A stretch of DNA of 55,311 bases. It comes from DASZHJ01 sp035581425 (GTDB lineage: Bacteria; Pseudomonadota; Alphaproteobacteria; ATCC43930; CGMCC-115725). The stretch spans positions 1 to 55,311 of the forward strand of contig DATJVP010000130.1 in NCBI GenBank assembly GCA_035581425.1, in the 5' to 3' direction. A program made the translations under genes and the position numbers. Of the stretch, positions 42,912 through 51,778 are shown piece after piece; the stretch's first letter is position 1, and the number at the start of each line of letters is the position of its first letter. The notes under the pieces were generated by a model. That model did not search any database. It was not told the DNA's origin and worked only from the letters and a program-made list of their open reading frames with translations.

Positions 42912-44063
42912 TCAGGACAATCTGAACTCGAGGTCGGCGCGCGAGAGCGGTTCGCAGCCGCTCTCCGTCACGACCGACGTCCGCCCGAGCGTCATCGCGA
43001 GGCCGCGCTCTGCGTCGAAGAACACCATATGCAGGAAGAACACCATGCCCGACGCCGCGAGCTCGGGATTGCCGTGGTAGAACATCGGCCAATCCATCCA
43101 GTTGGGCGCAAAGGTGGTGCCGAGCCCGTAGCCGCAGGCATTGAGACGGTGCGCGCGATGGCCCCGGCGGTCGAGGACAGCCGCGTGCGCGTCGAAGACC
43201 TCGCCGATCGGGCGTCCCGGCTTGAGAGCGGCCTCCGCGGCATGGAGCGCCTCGACCGCGGCATCATGCATCGCCGCTTGCGCGGGATCGACGCGCCCGA
43301 TCGCGAGTGTCCGCATGAGGCACGAGTGGTAATGCCGGTAGACACCCGCGAATTCGAGGGTCAGCTGGTCGTCGCGGTCGAGGTTGCGTCGGCCGCTGTA
43401 ATAGCGGCAGAGGAGGGAGTCCGGTCCCGAGCCGATTATGTACTCGTTCGCGGGGTCGTCGCCGCCGCCGCGAAAGACGGCGCCATGCATCGCCGCGAGG
43501 ATGTCGCCCTCGAAGGCCCCGGGGCGCGCGAGCCGCTTGGCCTCGGCAAGCGCCTCGTCGGCAAGCTGCGCCGCCCGGCGGACATAAGCGAGCTCTGCCG
43601 TGCTCTTGACCGCGCGGAGCCGGGTCACGAGCACGGAAGCATCGGCCAGGGTGCAAAACCCCTCGAGTGCGGCGACGAGGCGCTGGCCGTTGCGCGCGGT
43701 GAGGCCGTAGCTCTCCCACTCGACGCCGAGCCGCTTGCCCGCGCAGCCGTGCTTAGCGAGGATGTCGCGCAGCTCGCGCGCGGGCGCGGCGTCGGGCCCG
43801 TCGACCCAGATGCGAATATCCGGGATCACCGAGGTGTGCTTCGCTTGGAGCAGATCGGGTGCTCGCGTCAGCAGCGTGAGCCTGCCATCCGCACCCAGGT
43901 AGAGACACTGGAAGAACACGTAGCCGAATGTGTCGTAGCCCGTGAGGTAATACATGCTCTCCTGGCGGAAGAGCAGAAGCCCGTCGAGTCCAGCTCGCTC
44001 CATCGCAGCGACGGCGCGGGCGCGCCGGTCGGCGAACTCCTCGCGGGAAAAATGCAGGGCCAT
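42912..44063 (-). CDS. M24 family (Xaa-Pro peptidase/creatinase fold) hydrolase lacking metal ligands
   Basis: The 383-residue product has a creatinase N-domain (MYYLTGYDTFGYVFFQCLYL) and a pita-bread C-domain. The usual metal ligands are replaced. The first Asp pair region reads LTLEFAGVYRHYHSCLMRT. HGIGH is ACGYGLGTTF. The first Glu region is MVFFLHMVFF, and the last reads GRTSVVTESG. Non-metal members include creatinase and ectoine hydrolase (DoeA/EutD). Aminopeptidase activity is therefore unlikely, and a C-N hydrolase on a small amide is the better guess. Confidence 0.82.
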   Translation of the reverse strand: MALHFSREEFADRRARAVAAMERAGLDGLLLFRQESMYYLTGYDTFGYVFFQCLYLGADGRLTLLTRAPDLLQAKHTSVIPDIRIWVDGPDAAPARELRDILAKHGCAGKRLGVEWESYGLTARNGQRLVAALEGFCTLADASVLVTRLRAVKSTAELAYVRRAAQLADEALAEAKRLARPGAFEGDILAAMHGAVFRGGGDDPANEYIIGSGPDSLLCRYYSGRRNLDRDDQLTLEFAGVYRHYHSCLMRTLAIGRVDPAQAAMHDAAVEALHAAEAALKPGRPIGEVFDAHAAVLDRRGHRAHRLNACGYGLGTTFAPNWMDWPMFYHGNPELAASGMVFFLHMVFFDAERGLAMTLGRTSVVTESGCEPLSRADLEFRLS

Positions 44064-44183
44064 GTTGCTCTCGCTGCGGCGGTCGACGCGGATGATAGGG
44101 AGAGTTGGGCCGGGGAGGCAATCGAAAGCCTAGCGCGGAGTGGGCGCTGGCGCGGAGCCTCGGCGCTCCCTATTTTAGAGCGC

Positions 44184-46319
44184 ATGCAACCGCTCCTCGC
44201 CGCCGAACGGCCGCTCGCGGACATCGGCCGTCCCTTCCAGATCCATTCGGAGTTTCAGCCCGCCGGCGACCAGCCGCAGGCGATCCAGGAGATCGTTCAG
44301 GGCATCGAGAAGGGCGAACGCGACCAGGTTCTGCTCGGTGTCACCGGTTCCGGCAAGACCTTCACCATGGCGCATGTGATCGCGCGGCTGCAGCGGCCGG
44401 CGCTCATTCTCGCGCCCAACAAGACGCTGGCGGCGCAACTCTACGGCGAGATGAAGAGCTTCTTCCCGGAGAATTCGGTCGAGTATTTCGTCTCGTATTA
44501 CGACTACTACCAGCCCGAGGCCTACGTCCCCCGCACCGACACCTACATCGAGAAGGAATCCTCGATCAACGAGCAGATCGACCGCATGCGGCACTCGGCG
44601 ACGCGGGCGATCCTCGAGCGGCGCGACACCGTTATCGTGGCCTCGGTCTCCTGCATTTACGGCATCGGCTCGGTCGAGACCTATTCGGAGATGACGCTCT
44701 CGCTCGAGTCCGGCGAATCCACGAACCGCGCGAAGGTGCTGGCGAAGCTGGTGGAATTGCAATACCGGCGGAACGACACGAATTTCACGCGCGGCACCTT
44801 CCGCGTGCGCGGCGATACCATCGAGATCTTCCCGGCCCACTACGAGGATCGCGCCTGGCGTATCTCGCTTTTCGGCGACGAGATCGAGTCTATCCACGAG
44901 TTCGACCCTCTCACCGGTGAGAAGGCGGCGCAGCTCGAGAGCGTGAAGATCTATCCCAACAGCCATTACGTGACGCCGAAGCCGACGCTATTGCAGGCGA
45001 TCGGCGAGATCCGGCGCGACCTCAAGGTCCGCGTCGCAGAATTCACGGCGCAGGGAAAGCTCCTGGAGGCGCAACGGCTCGAGCAGCGCACGACCTTCGA
45101 CGTCGAGATGATGATGGCGACGGGGAGTTGCGCGGGGATCGAGAATTACTCGCGCTACCTCACGGGCAGGAAGCCCGGCGAGCCGCCGCCGACGCTCTTC
45201 GAGTACTTGCCGCCGGACACGCTCATCTTCGTCGACGAGTGCCACGTCACCGTCCCGCAGCTGGGCGGCATGTTCCGTGGCGACTACGCACGGAAATCGA
45301 CGCTCGCGGATTACGGCTTCCGCCTTCCCGCCTGCGTCGACAATCGACCGCTAAAGTTCGAGGAATGGAATGCGATGCGCGGGCAGACGCTCTACGTATC
45401 CGCGACCCCCGCGGCCTGGGAGCTCGAGCAGACCGGTGGCGTCTTCGTGGAGCAGGTGGTGCGCCCGACCGGCCTCGTCGATCCCGTCTGTATCATCCGG
45501 CCGGTCGAGAACCAGGTCGACGACCTCATGGCGGAATGCCGCGACTGCGCCAAGCAAGGTCGTCGCGTGCTGGTCACGACCCTTACCAAGAAGATGGCGG
45601 AGGCGCTCACGGAATACCTGCACGAGAACGGCATCCGCGTGCGCTACATGCATTCCGACGTCGACACGCTGGAGCGCATCGAGATCATCCGCGATCTCCG
45701 GCTCGGTGTCTTTGACGTGCTCGTGGGGATCAATCTCCTGCGCGAGGGACTCGACATTCCCGAATGCGCGCTGGTCGCGATCCTCGATGCCGACAAGGAG
45801 GGCTATCTCCGCTCGCGTACCGCTCTCATCCAGACCATCGGCCGCGCTGCGCGCAACGTCGAGGGCCGCGCGCTCCTATACGCTGACCACACGACCCAGA
45901 GCATGAAGGCAGCGATCGACGAGACCAATCGCCGGCGCGAGAAACAGCAGGCCTACAATGCCGCGAACGGAATCACGCCGGAGAGCATAAAGCGCGGCAT
46001 CTCCGACATTCTCGAGAGCGTCTACGAGCGCGACCACCTGACCGTCGGCTTGTCGGAGAGCGAGGCGAGCCACTACCAGGGCGCCGACCGCAAGACCGTG
46101 ATCGCCGATCTCGAAAAGCGCATGCGTGCCGCTGCCGCCGATCTCGAATTCGAGGAAGCGGCGCGGTTGCGCGACGAGATCAAGCGGCTCGAGGAGGCGG
46201 AACTGGAGATCCCCACCAGCGGTGGCGTCCGCGGCCGCTCCACCGCCGGCCGCGCCGGCGTCTCCGCCCGCGACGTCGCGCGGATGAAGATGCGGTCGAA
46301 GCGGCGCAAAGGACCCTGA
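44184..46319 (+). CDS. uvrB: Excinuclease ABC subunit B
   Basis: The 711-residue product has P-loop GVTGSGKTFTMA, beta-hairpin YYDYYQPEAYVP, DECH box (VDECHVTVPQLGG) and helicase motif VI QTIGRAARN. The C-terminal UVR domain is LEKRMRAAAADLEFEEAARLRDEI. The frame is open upstream to 42903 inside the antisense M24 gene, but the family N-terminus sits at 44184. Confidence 0.98.
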   Translation: MQPLLAAERPLADIGRPFQIHSEFQPAGDQPQAIQEIVQGIEKGERDQVLLGVTGSGKTFTMAHVIARLQRPALILAPNKTLAAQLYGEMKSFFPENSVEYFVSYYDYYQPEAYVPRTDTYIEKESSINEQIDRMRHSATRAILERRDTVIVASVSCIYGIGSVETYSEMTLSLESGESTNRAKVLAKLVELQYRRNDTNFTRGTFRVRGDTIEIFPAHYEDRAWRISLFGDEIESIHEFDPLTGEKAAQLESVKIYPNSHYVTPKPTLLQAIGEIRRDLKVRVAEFTAQGKLLEAQRLEQRTTFDVEMMMATGSCAGIENYSRYLTGRKPGEPPPTLFEYLPPDTLIFVDECHVTVPQLGGMFRGDYARKSTLADYGFRLPACVDNRPLKFEEWNAMRGQTLYVSATPAAWELEQTGGVFVEQVVRPTGLVDPVCIIRPVENQVDDLMAECRDCAKQGRRVLVTTLTKKMAEALTEYLHENGIRVRYMHSDVDTLERIEIIRDLRLGVFDVLVGINLLREGLDIPECALVAILDADKEGYLRSRTALIQTIGRAARNVEGRALLYADHTTQSMKAAIDETNRRREKQQAYNAANGITPESIKRGISDILESVYERDHLTVGLSESEASHYQGADRKTVIADLEKRMRAAAADLEFEEAARLRDEIKRLEEAELEIPTSGGVRGRSTAGRAGVSARDVARMKMRSKRRKGP

Positions 46320-46364
46320 CACCCTCACCCACCCATCGCGAGGCGATCGGAGGATGACGGTCGC

Positions 46365-47135
46365 TCAGGTCGTATCGAATGCCACGTCGCGGGGGCGCCC
46401 GCGCAAGTGCTCGCCGCCGTCGAGAGTGATGACGCTTCCGGTCATCGAGGGGCTCGTGATGATGAGGCGGAGCGCGGCCACGATCTCCGCGGGCGTACTG
46501 CTGCGCCCTAAGGGAGGCGCCTTCCAGGCGCGCTCGAAGCTCTGATCGGTTTGCTTGCCGCTGCGCAGCGTGACGCCGGGCGCGATGCCACAGACGCGGA
46601 TGCGCGGCGCGAAAGCGAGCGCGAGGACGCGCGTCAAGCCGTCGAGCCCGATCTTGCTCGCGGTGTAGGAGAAGAAGTCGGGATTGAGGGCCTGCACTTT
46701 CTGGTCGAGCATGTTGACGATGAGTCCCTCACGTCCCGCGGGCAACTGGTCCGCGAAGGCCTTAGAGAGAAACACGGGAGCCGCAAGATTGGGCGTCAGA
46801 TGCGCCTGCCAGCTTTCCCAGGTCAGGCTCGCGATAGTGTCGTAGTGGAAGTTTGCGGCGTTGTTGACGAGACAGTCGAGCCGGGCAGCTTCCGCGAGAC
46901 AGCGGGGGATGAGCGCGTCGATCTCCTTGGGTTGGGAAAGATCTGCGCCGACGGGAATGCAGCGTCGTCCGGCTTTTTGCAGCCTTTCAGCGAGCGCCTG
47001 CGCCTCGCTCGCGGATCGATTGTGGTGGAGGAACACGGTCCAGCCGTCCTCAGCGAGCGCCTCAGTGATCGCGGCGCCGATGCGTTTGCCGCCGCCGGTG
47101 ACGAGTACCGCCCGCTCCTCTCGCTGGGCGCTCAC
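46365..47135 (-). CDS. SDR oxidoreductase, probable FolM-type pteridine reductase
   Basis: The 256-residue product has a GTG start, with the cofactor loop TGGGKRIG (the Arg-containing TGxxxRIG type of pteridine reductases). It also has NNAANFHYDT, active-site YTASK and GIAPGVTLRSG. It is placed 4 bp after folB. FolM reduces dihydromonapterin or dihydrofolate; context supports it over a generic SDR. Confidence 0.82.
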   Translation of the reverse strand: MSAQREERAVLVTGGGKRIGAAITEALAEDGWTVFLHHNRSASEAQALAERLQKAGRRCIPVGADLSQPKEIDALIPRCLAEAARLDCLVNNAANFHYDTIASLTWESWQAHLTPNLAAPVFLSKAFADQLPAGREGLIVNMLDQKVQALNPDFFSYTASKIGLDGLTRVLALAFAPRIRVCGIAPGVTLRSGKQTDQSFERAWKAPPLGRSSTPAEIVAALRLIITSPSMTGSVITLDGGEHLRGRPRDVAFDTT

Positions 47136-47139
47136 GCGC

Positions 47140-47580
47140 TCAGCCTCTGCCCTTCGCGGGCCGGCGCCGGTAGATCTCGACCCCTGCTGCCGCGGCGTCG
47201 CTAAAGATGTCGGGCTTCAGGATCGAGACGCGGCAAGCGGCAACGCCCTCGATGCCAAAGCAAATCTCGATCACTTCCTCGACCAGGGTCTCGAGCAGCG
47301 GCACATGCGGGCGGCCCGGCCAGGACTTCAGCGCGTCATGAATGGGATCATAGTCGATGATGGGGCGGCTGCTCGCGTGGCGGTCAGGCGGCAAGTGGGC
47401 AAAGAGCTCAACGTTGACAACTAGACGATGCGGCCGCTCCGGATGCTTTTCCCAAGGATGAAGGCCGACCCGCGCCTCCACCTGCATGTCCCGAAGGACG
47501 ACGCGGATGTAATCGCGAGCGGGATCCCAGAGGGGCTGCGGCCCGCTCGTGGCGAGCGGCGCGGGAAACTCGTCCTTCAT
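47140..47580 (-). CDS. folB: Dihydroneopterin aldolase
   Basis: The 146-residue product has VEARVGLHPWEKHPERPHRLVVNVE, LLETLVEEVIEICFG and the catalytic Lys in SILKPDIF. It cleaves dihydroneopterin in folate synthesis. It is first in a two-gene operon with the FolM-like SDR. Confidence 0.92.
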   Translation of the reverse strand: MKDEFPAPLATSGPQPLWDPARDYIRVVLRDMQVEARVGLHPWEKHPERPHRLVVNVELFAHLPPDRHASSRPIIDYDPIHDALKSWPGRPHVPLLETLVEEVIEICFGIEGVAACRVSILKPDIFSDAAAAGVEIYRRRPAKGRG

Positions 47581-48082
47581 CGGGCTCCTCGTGAGTGCAT
47601 CGCGGTCACTCTAGCACGCTGTTCTACGACAGCGGCACATGCGGGAACGCCCCTGATTTCCTGGCTCCACTGACACAAAAGCTTCAATAATCCCCGTTCC
47701 AACGCGCTTTCCGTAGCGGCACCGCGCAAAATTGGCGGAAATCCGGGCCGCTCCGGCCGGGAATTGTTCACATGGGGCGAGCCTCGCGGCGGGCCGCCAA
47801 TATGCAATCCACAATTTCAGGATTGTTTCCGCTTCTTTACGCTTGACAGGCGTTTATGCACGCGCGATCAATGGGTTGAAAAATTGCCCAATTTTTGTGC
47901 AGAGATTAGCGAGCAAAGCAAATCCGCGCTCGATGAACCCGCGGCACCGGCTTTTCAACACAGTTTTCCACACGAATCGTGGATAGACTCGGGGGTGGCC
48001 AGGAAAACCGGGCCTTGCGGCTTGCGTTCACCCCTGCGGCATTGACGGTCGGGCGCCATCTCCGCGATGCCATGAGAGGCCG
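47581..48082. other. AT-richer divergent intergenic region folB-uvrC
   Basis: No gene is supported in these 502 bp. It holds a perfect AAAAATTG-CC-CAATTTTT palindrome (47879-47896). DnaA-box-like 9-mers occur: TTGTTCACA (47764), CAATCCACA (47805), TTTTCCACA (47964) and, inverted, CTATCCACG (47978-47986). A TTGACA (47843-47848) could be the -35 of uvrC, without a convincing -10. It may be a divergent promoter region or a replication origin. Confidence 0.45.
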
Positions 48083-50011
48083 ATGAACGACATTCTTGAT
48101 GGCGGCGAGAGCGAGACACAGAGCGCGCCCAGCGGCTCGCTGGCGCAGGGGCTCGACGCGATCCGTGCCGCCCTGAAGACGCTGCCGGCGAGCCCCGGTG
48201 TCTACCGCATGCTCGACCGTAAGGGCGACGCGGTCTATGTCGGCAAGGCGCGCAATCTCAAGGCGCGGGTCCAGCACTACACCGTTCTCGGCAACCTCTC
48301 GACGCGGCTTCGGCGCATGGTCGCGGAGACGCGCTCGCTCGAAGTCGTGGTGACGCACACCGAGGTCGAGGCACTGCTCCTCGAGAACAACCTCATCAAG
48401 CGGCTGATGCCGCGCTACAACGTGCTGCTGCGGGACGACAAGTCGTTTCCGTTCATCCATCTCACCAGCGGCCATGCCTTCCCGCGCCTCACCAAATACC
48501 GCGGGGCGCGGAGCGAGCCCGGCGAGTATTTCGGTCCCTTCGCCTCCGCGGGCGCGGTCGCGCGCACGCTCGTCGCCTTGCAGCGCGCCTTCCTGCTGCG
48601 CTCCTGCAGCGACAGCGTATTCGAGACCCGTACGCGTCCGTGTCTCCTCTTCCAGATCAAGCGCTGCAGCGCTCCGTGCGTCGGCCGCATCGACGCCGCC
48701 GCCTATGGCAAGCTTATGGACGAGGCGCGAAACTTCCTGCGGGGGCGCAGCAGCGACGTGCAGAAGCGTCTCGCCGAGCGCATGCAGCAATTCTCCGACA
48801 GCCTCGACTTCGAGGCGGCAGCGGTGCTGCGCGATCGCATTCGGGCGCTAACGCATGTACAGGGTCGCCAGGACGTGACCGTCGCCGGACTCCAGGACGC
48901 GGACGTGATAGCGATCCACCAGGCGGGCGGCCACACCTGCGTCCAGGTATTCTTCTTCAGGAGCGGGCAGAACTGGGGCAACCGCGCCTATTTCCCGAGC
49001 CACGACAAGCAGCTCGCCCTGCCAGAGGTGCTCGCGAGCTTCCTCGGGCAGTTTTACGAGAACAAGCCGCCACCGAAGCTGATCCTCCTGAGCCACGAGC
49101 CTACCGAATCCGCCCTCATCGCCGAGGCGCTCGCGGTGCGTGCGGGACACGGGGTGCGGCTTCTGGTGCCGCGGAGGGGTGAGAAGCGGGCGCCCGTTGA
49201 GCACGCCCTGGTCAACGCACGCGAGGCGCTGGCGCGGCGGCTCGCGGAGAGCTCGGCGCAGCTCAAGCTCCTCGAGGAGGTGGCGCAGCTCTTCAATCTC
49301 GACGGGCCGCCGCAGCGCATCGAGGTCTTCGACAACAGCCACATCCAGGGCACACACGCCGTCGGCGCAATGATCGTCGCAGGGCCCGATGGCCTCATCA
49401 AGAACGCCTACCGCAAGTTCTCGATCCGCGGCACCGAGGGAGAGGAGGGTGCGGCACCGCTCGCCCCCGGCGACGACTACGGCATGATGCGGGAGGTCCT
49501 GACGCGGCGCTTCGGGCGAGCGATCAAGGAGGATCCCGCGCGCGAGAGCGGAAGCTGGCCGGATCTGGTCCTGATCGACGGCGGCCAAGGTCAGCTCGCC
49601 ACCGCCCAGCAGGTGCTCGCGGACCTCGGGATCTCCGACGTGCCGCTGGTGGCGATCGCCAAGGGACCAGACCGCGACGCCGGACGTGAGCGCTTCTTTC
49701 TGCCTGGAAAGCCGCCGATGGGCCTCGATCCCAAGAGCCCCGTACTCTACTACCTCCAGCGGCTACGCGACGAGGCGCATCGTTTTGCCATCGGCACGCA
49801 TCGCGCGCGCCGCGCAAAGGCGATCGGCGCCTCGCCGCTCGACGAGATCGCGGGGATCGGCGCGCGGCGCAAGAAGGCACTCCTGCACCATTTCGGCTCG
49901 GCCCGCGGCGTCGCCCGCGCGGGCCTTGCCGACCTCGAGCAAGTCGAGGGCATCAGCAAGGCCGTCGCGAAAAAGATCTACGAGTTCTTTCACGAGCCAT
50001 CAAACCAGTAA
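48083..50011 (+). CDS. uvrC: Excinuclease ABC subunit C
   Basis: The 642-residue product has the GIY-YIG nuclease (SPGVYRMLDRKGDAVYVGKARNL) and the ALLLENNLIKRLMPRYNVLLRDDKSFPFI block. The UVR segment is QFSDSLDFEAAAVLRDRI, followed by the RNase H-like second nuclease (FDNSHIQGTHAVGAM, LIDGGQGQL). C-terminal helix-hairpin-helix repeats (LDEIAGIGARRKKALLHHFGS) end it. GAGAGG precedes ATG. Confidence 0.98.
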   Translation: MNDILDGGESETQSAPSGSLAQGLDAIRAALKTLPASPGVYRMLDRKGDAVYVGKARNLKARVQHYTVLGNLSTRLRRMVAETRSLEVVVTHTEVEALLLENNLIKRLMPRYNVLLRDDKSFPFIHLTSGHAFPRLTKYRGARSEPGEYFGPFASAGAVARTLVALQRAFLLRSCSDSVFETRTRPCLLFQIKRCSAPCVGRIDAAAYGKLMDEARNFLRGRSSDVQKRLAERMQQFSDSLDFEAAAVLRDRIRALTHVQGRQDVTVAGLQDADVIAIHQAGGHTCVQVFFFRSGQNWGNRAYFPSHDKQLALPEVLASFLGQFYENKPPPKLILLSHEPTESALIAEALAVRAGHGVRLLVPRRGEKRAPVEHALVNAREALARRLAESSAQLKLLEEVAQLFNLDGPPQRIEVFDNSHIQGTHAVGAMIVAGPDGLIKNAYRKFSIRGTEGEEGAAPLAPGDDYGMMREVLTRRFGRAIKEDPARESGSWPDLVLIDGGQGQLATAQQVLADLGISDVPLVAIAKGPDRDAGRERFFLPGKPPMGLDPKSPVLYYLQRLRDEAHRFAIGTHRARRAKAIGASPLDEIAGIGARRKKALLHHFGSARGVARAGLADLEQVEGISKAVAKKIYEFFHEPSNQ

Positions 50012-50031
50012 CGCAAGCGTAGGCGATGCCG

Positions 50032-50436
50032 TCAGCTCGCGGTCACGTGGAATTTGATGGGGTCGACGTGGAGCGTCTGGCCGTCATCCGTGCTGAAGTC
50101 GAAGGCAGGAACCGTGAAATCGCCGGGCCGCAGCGGCGTTATGAAAAAACTGAAGCCATTCGTGTGCGGATTGAACCCGCTTCCGCTGAGGCGCAGGCCG
50201 TCGGCCTCGGGCCACGGGATCGGCTTGGTCACCTTCCCGTTCGTCACGGTAAGCACGATCGTATAGGTCCCGTCGACAATCGCCCTGACCGGGTCGCTCC
50301 GTTTCGGATGGCCGTCGATCGTCACGGCGACCGAAGCTGCCGCAAGCGCCGGCACCGCGACTAGGGCGAAAGCGAGCGCGAGTAGCACGCCTCGCCACAG
50401 CCTTCGGCGCCCCGCCTTCGCATGCTGGAGAGTCAT
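50032..50436 (-). CDS. Exported BatD-like single-domain protein
   Basis: The 134-residue product has a signal peptide (GVLLALAFALVAVPALAAAS). The mature part is one beta-sandwich domain: VAVTIDGHPKRSDPV, TIVLTVTNGKVTKPIPWPEADGLRL, and PLRPGDFTVPAFDFSTDDGQTLHVDPIKFHV. The last segment closely follows the pattern of BatD (oxygen tolerance) Ig-like domains. No other Bat gene is nearby. ATG 50436 is chosen for GGGGGA upstream. Confidence 0.65.
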   Translation of the reverse strand: MTLQHAKAGRRRLWRGVLLALAFALVAVPALAAASVAVTIDGHPKRSDPVRAIVDGTYTIVLTVTNGKVTKPIPWPEADGLRLSGSGFNPHTNGFSFFITPLRPGDFTVPAFDFSTDDGQTLHVDPIKFHVTAS

Positions 50437-50650
50437 GTTTTCCCCCGCAATTAGGTGCGCAGGCCCTGTCCTGCGCAACCGCGATTGTCCCAGGTATTTT
50501 AGGTGAGGGCCAGCGCGGGCTCGTGATGACATCGAAATCGCAATATGTGGTATGGGTTAGGCGGAGTGGCGCTACGGGATGCCAATCTGATCTGTGACCC
50601 CCTGCGCGACGACGGGTAAAATCAAGGACCCCTCGAGCACCGGCAATACC

Positions 50651-51256
50651 ATGTTGAAGACCTTGCCAAATCTCCTGACGCTGTCGCGCATCCTCGCGGT
50701 CCCGCTGCTGGTGGCGACCTTCTATCTACCCAGCCGGCTCGCGCCTTGGATTGCCTGCGGCATATTCGTGGTGGCCTGCATCACCGATTGGCTCGACGGC
50801 CATTTCGCCCGGCGCTGGAAGCAGCAGACGGAATTCGGGCGCTTCCTCGACCCCATCGCAGACAAGTTGGTGGTCGCGGCGGCGCTCTTCATGCTGGCGG
50901 CGACGCAGAAGATCTCCGCGATCACCATCCTGCCGGCGCTCGTAATCCTGATGCGCGAGATCCTGGTCTCGGGCCTGCGCGAGCATCTCGCGACCGTGCG
51001 CGTGAGCCTTCCGGTGTCGCGGCTCGCCAAATGGAAGACCGCGATCCAGATGGTCGCGATCGCAATCCTGCTGCTGCAGGGCGCGGAACAGACGACCATC
51101 CCCGTCGAGACCGTGGGCGAGATCATGCTTTGGCTCGCTGCCGGCCTGACGCTGGTCACGGGTTGGGACTACCTCTACGTCGGGCTCACGCACATGGACG
51201 ATGTGACGGTCGAGCCGCCGGCGCCGCCCTCTGCGGAGCCGGGCCACGCCGCCTGA
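50651..51256 (+). CDS. pgsA: CDP-diacylglycerol-glycerol-3-phosphate 3-phosphatidyltransferase
   Basis: The 201-residue membrane protein has the CDP-alcohol phosphotransferase motif (TDWLDGHFAR...GRFLDPIADK). It begins MLKTLPNLLTLSRI. It makes phosphatidylglycerophosphate. Its place after uvrC and before molybdopterin genes is typical of this group. Confidence 0.96.
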   Translation: MLKTLPNLLTLSRILAVPLLVATFYLPSRLAPWIACGIFVVACITDWLDGHFARRWKQQTEFGRFLDPIADKLVVAAALFMLAATQKISAITILPALVILMREILVSGLREHLATVRVSLPVSRLAKWKTAIQMVAIAILLLQGAEQTTIPVETVGEIMLWLAAGLTLVTGWDYLYVGLTHMDDVTVEPPAPPSAEPGHAA

Positions 51257-51273
51257 GGCGCCCCCTGCAGGCC

Positions 51274-51777
51274 ATGCGCATCTTCGGCATCGCCGGCTGG
51301 AGCGGAAGCGGCAAGACCACGCTGCTGACTCGGCTCATTCCGCTGCTGAGCGCGCGCGGCCTGCGCGTCTCGACTGTGAAGCACGCCCATCACGCATTCG
51401 ACGTGGATCAGCCCGGCAAGGACAGCTATCTCCACCGCGAGGCCGGCGCCGTCGAGGTGATGGTGTCGTCCGAGCGCCGCTGGGCACTGATGCATGAGCA
51501 TCGGGGCGCCGCGGAGCCGGCGCTCGACGAACTCCTCAGTCACATGACCCCGGTCGATCTCTTGATCGTCGAGGGGTTCAAACGCCAGGCGCTGCCCAAG
51601 CTCGAGATACACCGTCCCTCGGTCGGGAAGCCGCTTATCTGCCGCGAGGATCCGGCGGTGCTCGCGGTTGCCTCGGACGAGCCCATACCTGGCTTGCCGG
51701 TGCCACGCCTGGAGCTCGACGACGTTCCCGGAATTGCCGAGTTCGTGCTCGCGCACGCCGCGGCGAGGAGCGGCTGA
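51274..51777 (+). CDS. mobB: Molybdopterin-guanine dinucleotide biosynthesis adaptor MobB
   Basis: The 167-residue product has P-loop GWSGSGKTTLLTRL and KHAHHAFDVDQPGKDSYLHREAGA, then LLIVEGFKRQALPKLEIHR. It is a GTPase that assists MobA in attaching GMP to molybdopterin. It is 17 bp after pgsA and 1 bp before moeA. Confidence 0.95.
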   Translation: MRIFGIAGWSGSGKTTLLTRLIPLLSARGLRVSTVKHAHHAFDVDQPGKDSYLHREAGAVEVMVSSERRWALMHEHRGAAEPALDELLSHMTPVDLLIVEGFKRQALPKLEIHRPSVGKPLICREDPAVLAVASDEPIPGLPVPRLELDDVPGIAEFVLAHAAARSG

Positions 51778-51778
51778 G

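Noticed and set aside
42903..44183. A 427-codon N-terminal extension of uvrB
   Set aside because: It runs antisense through the M24 gene; the UvrB family N-terminus begins at 44184.
46325..46360. Small ATCGC/GCGAT hairpin between uvrB and the SDR gene as a terminator
   Set aside because: Stem of only five pairs and no T-run.
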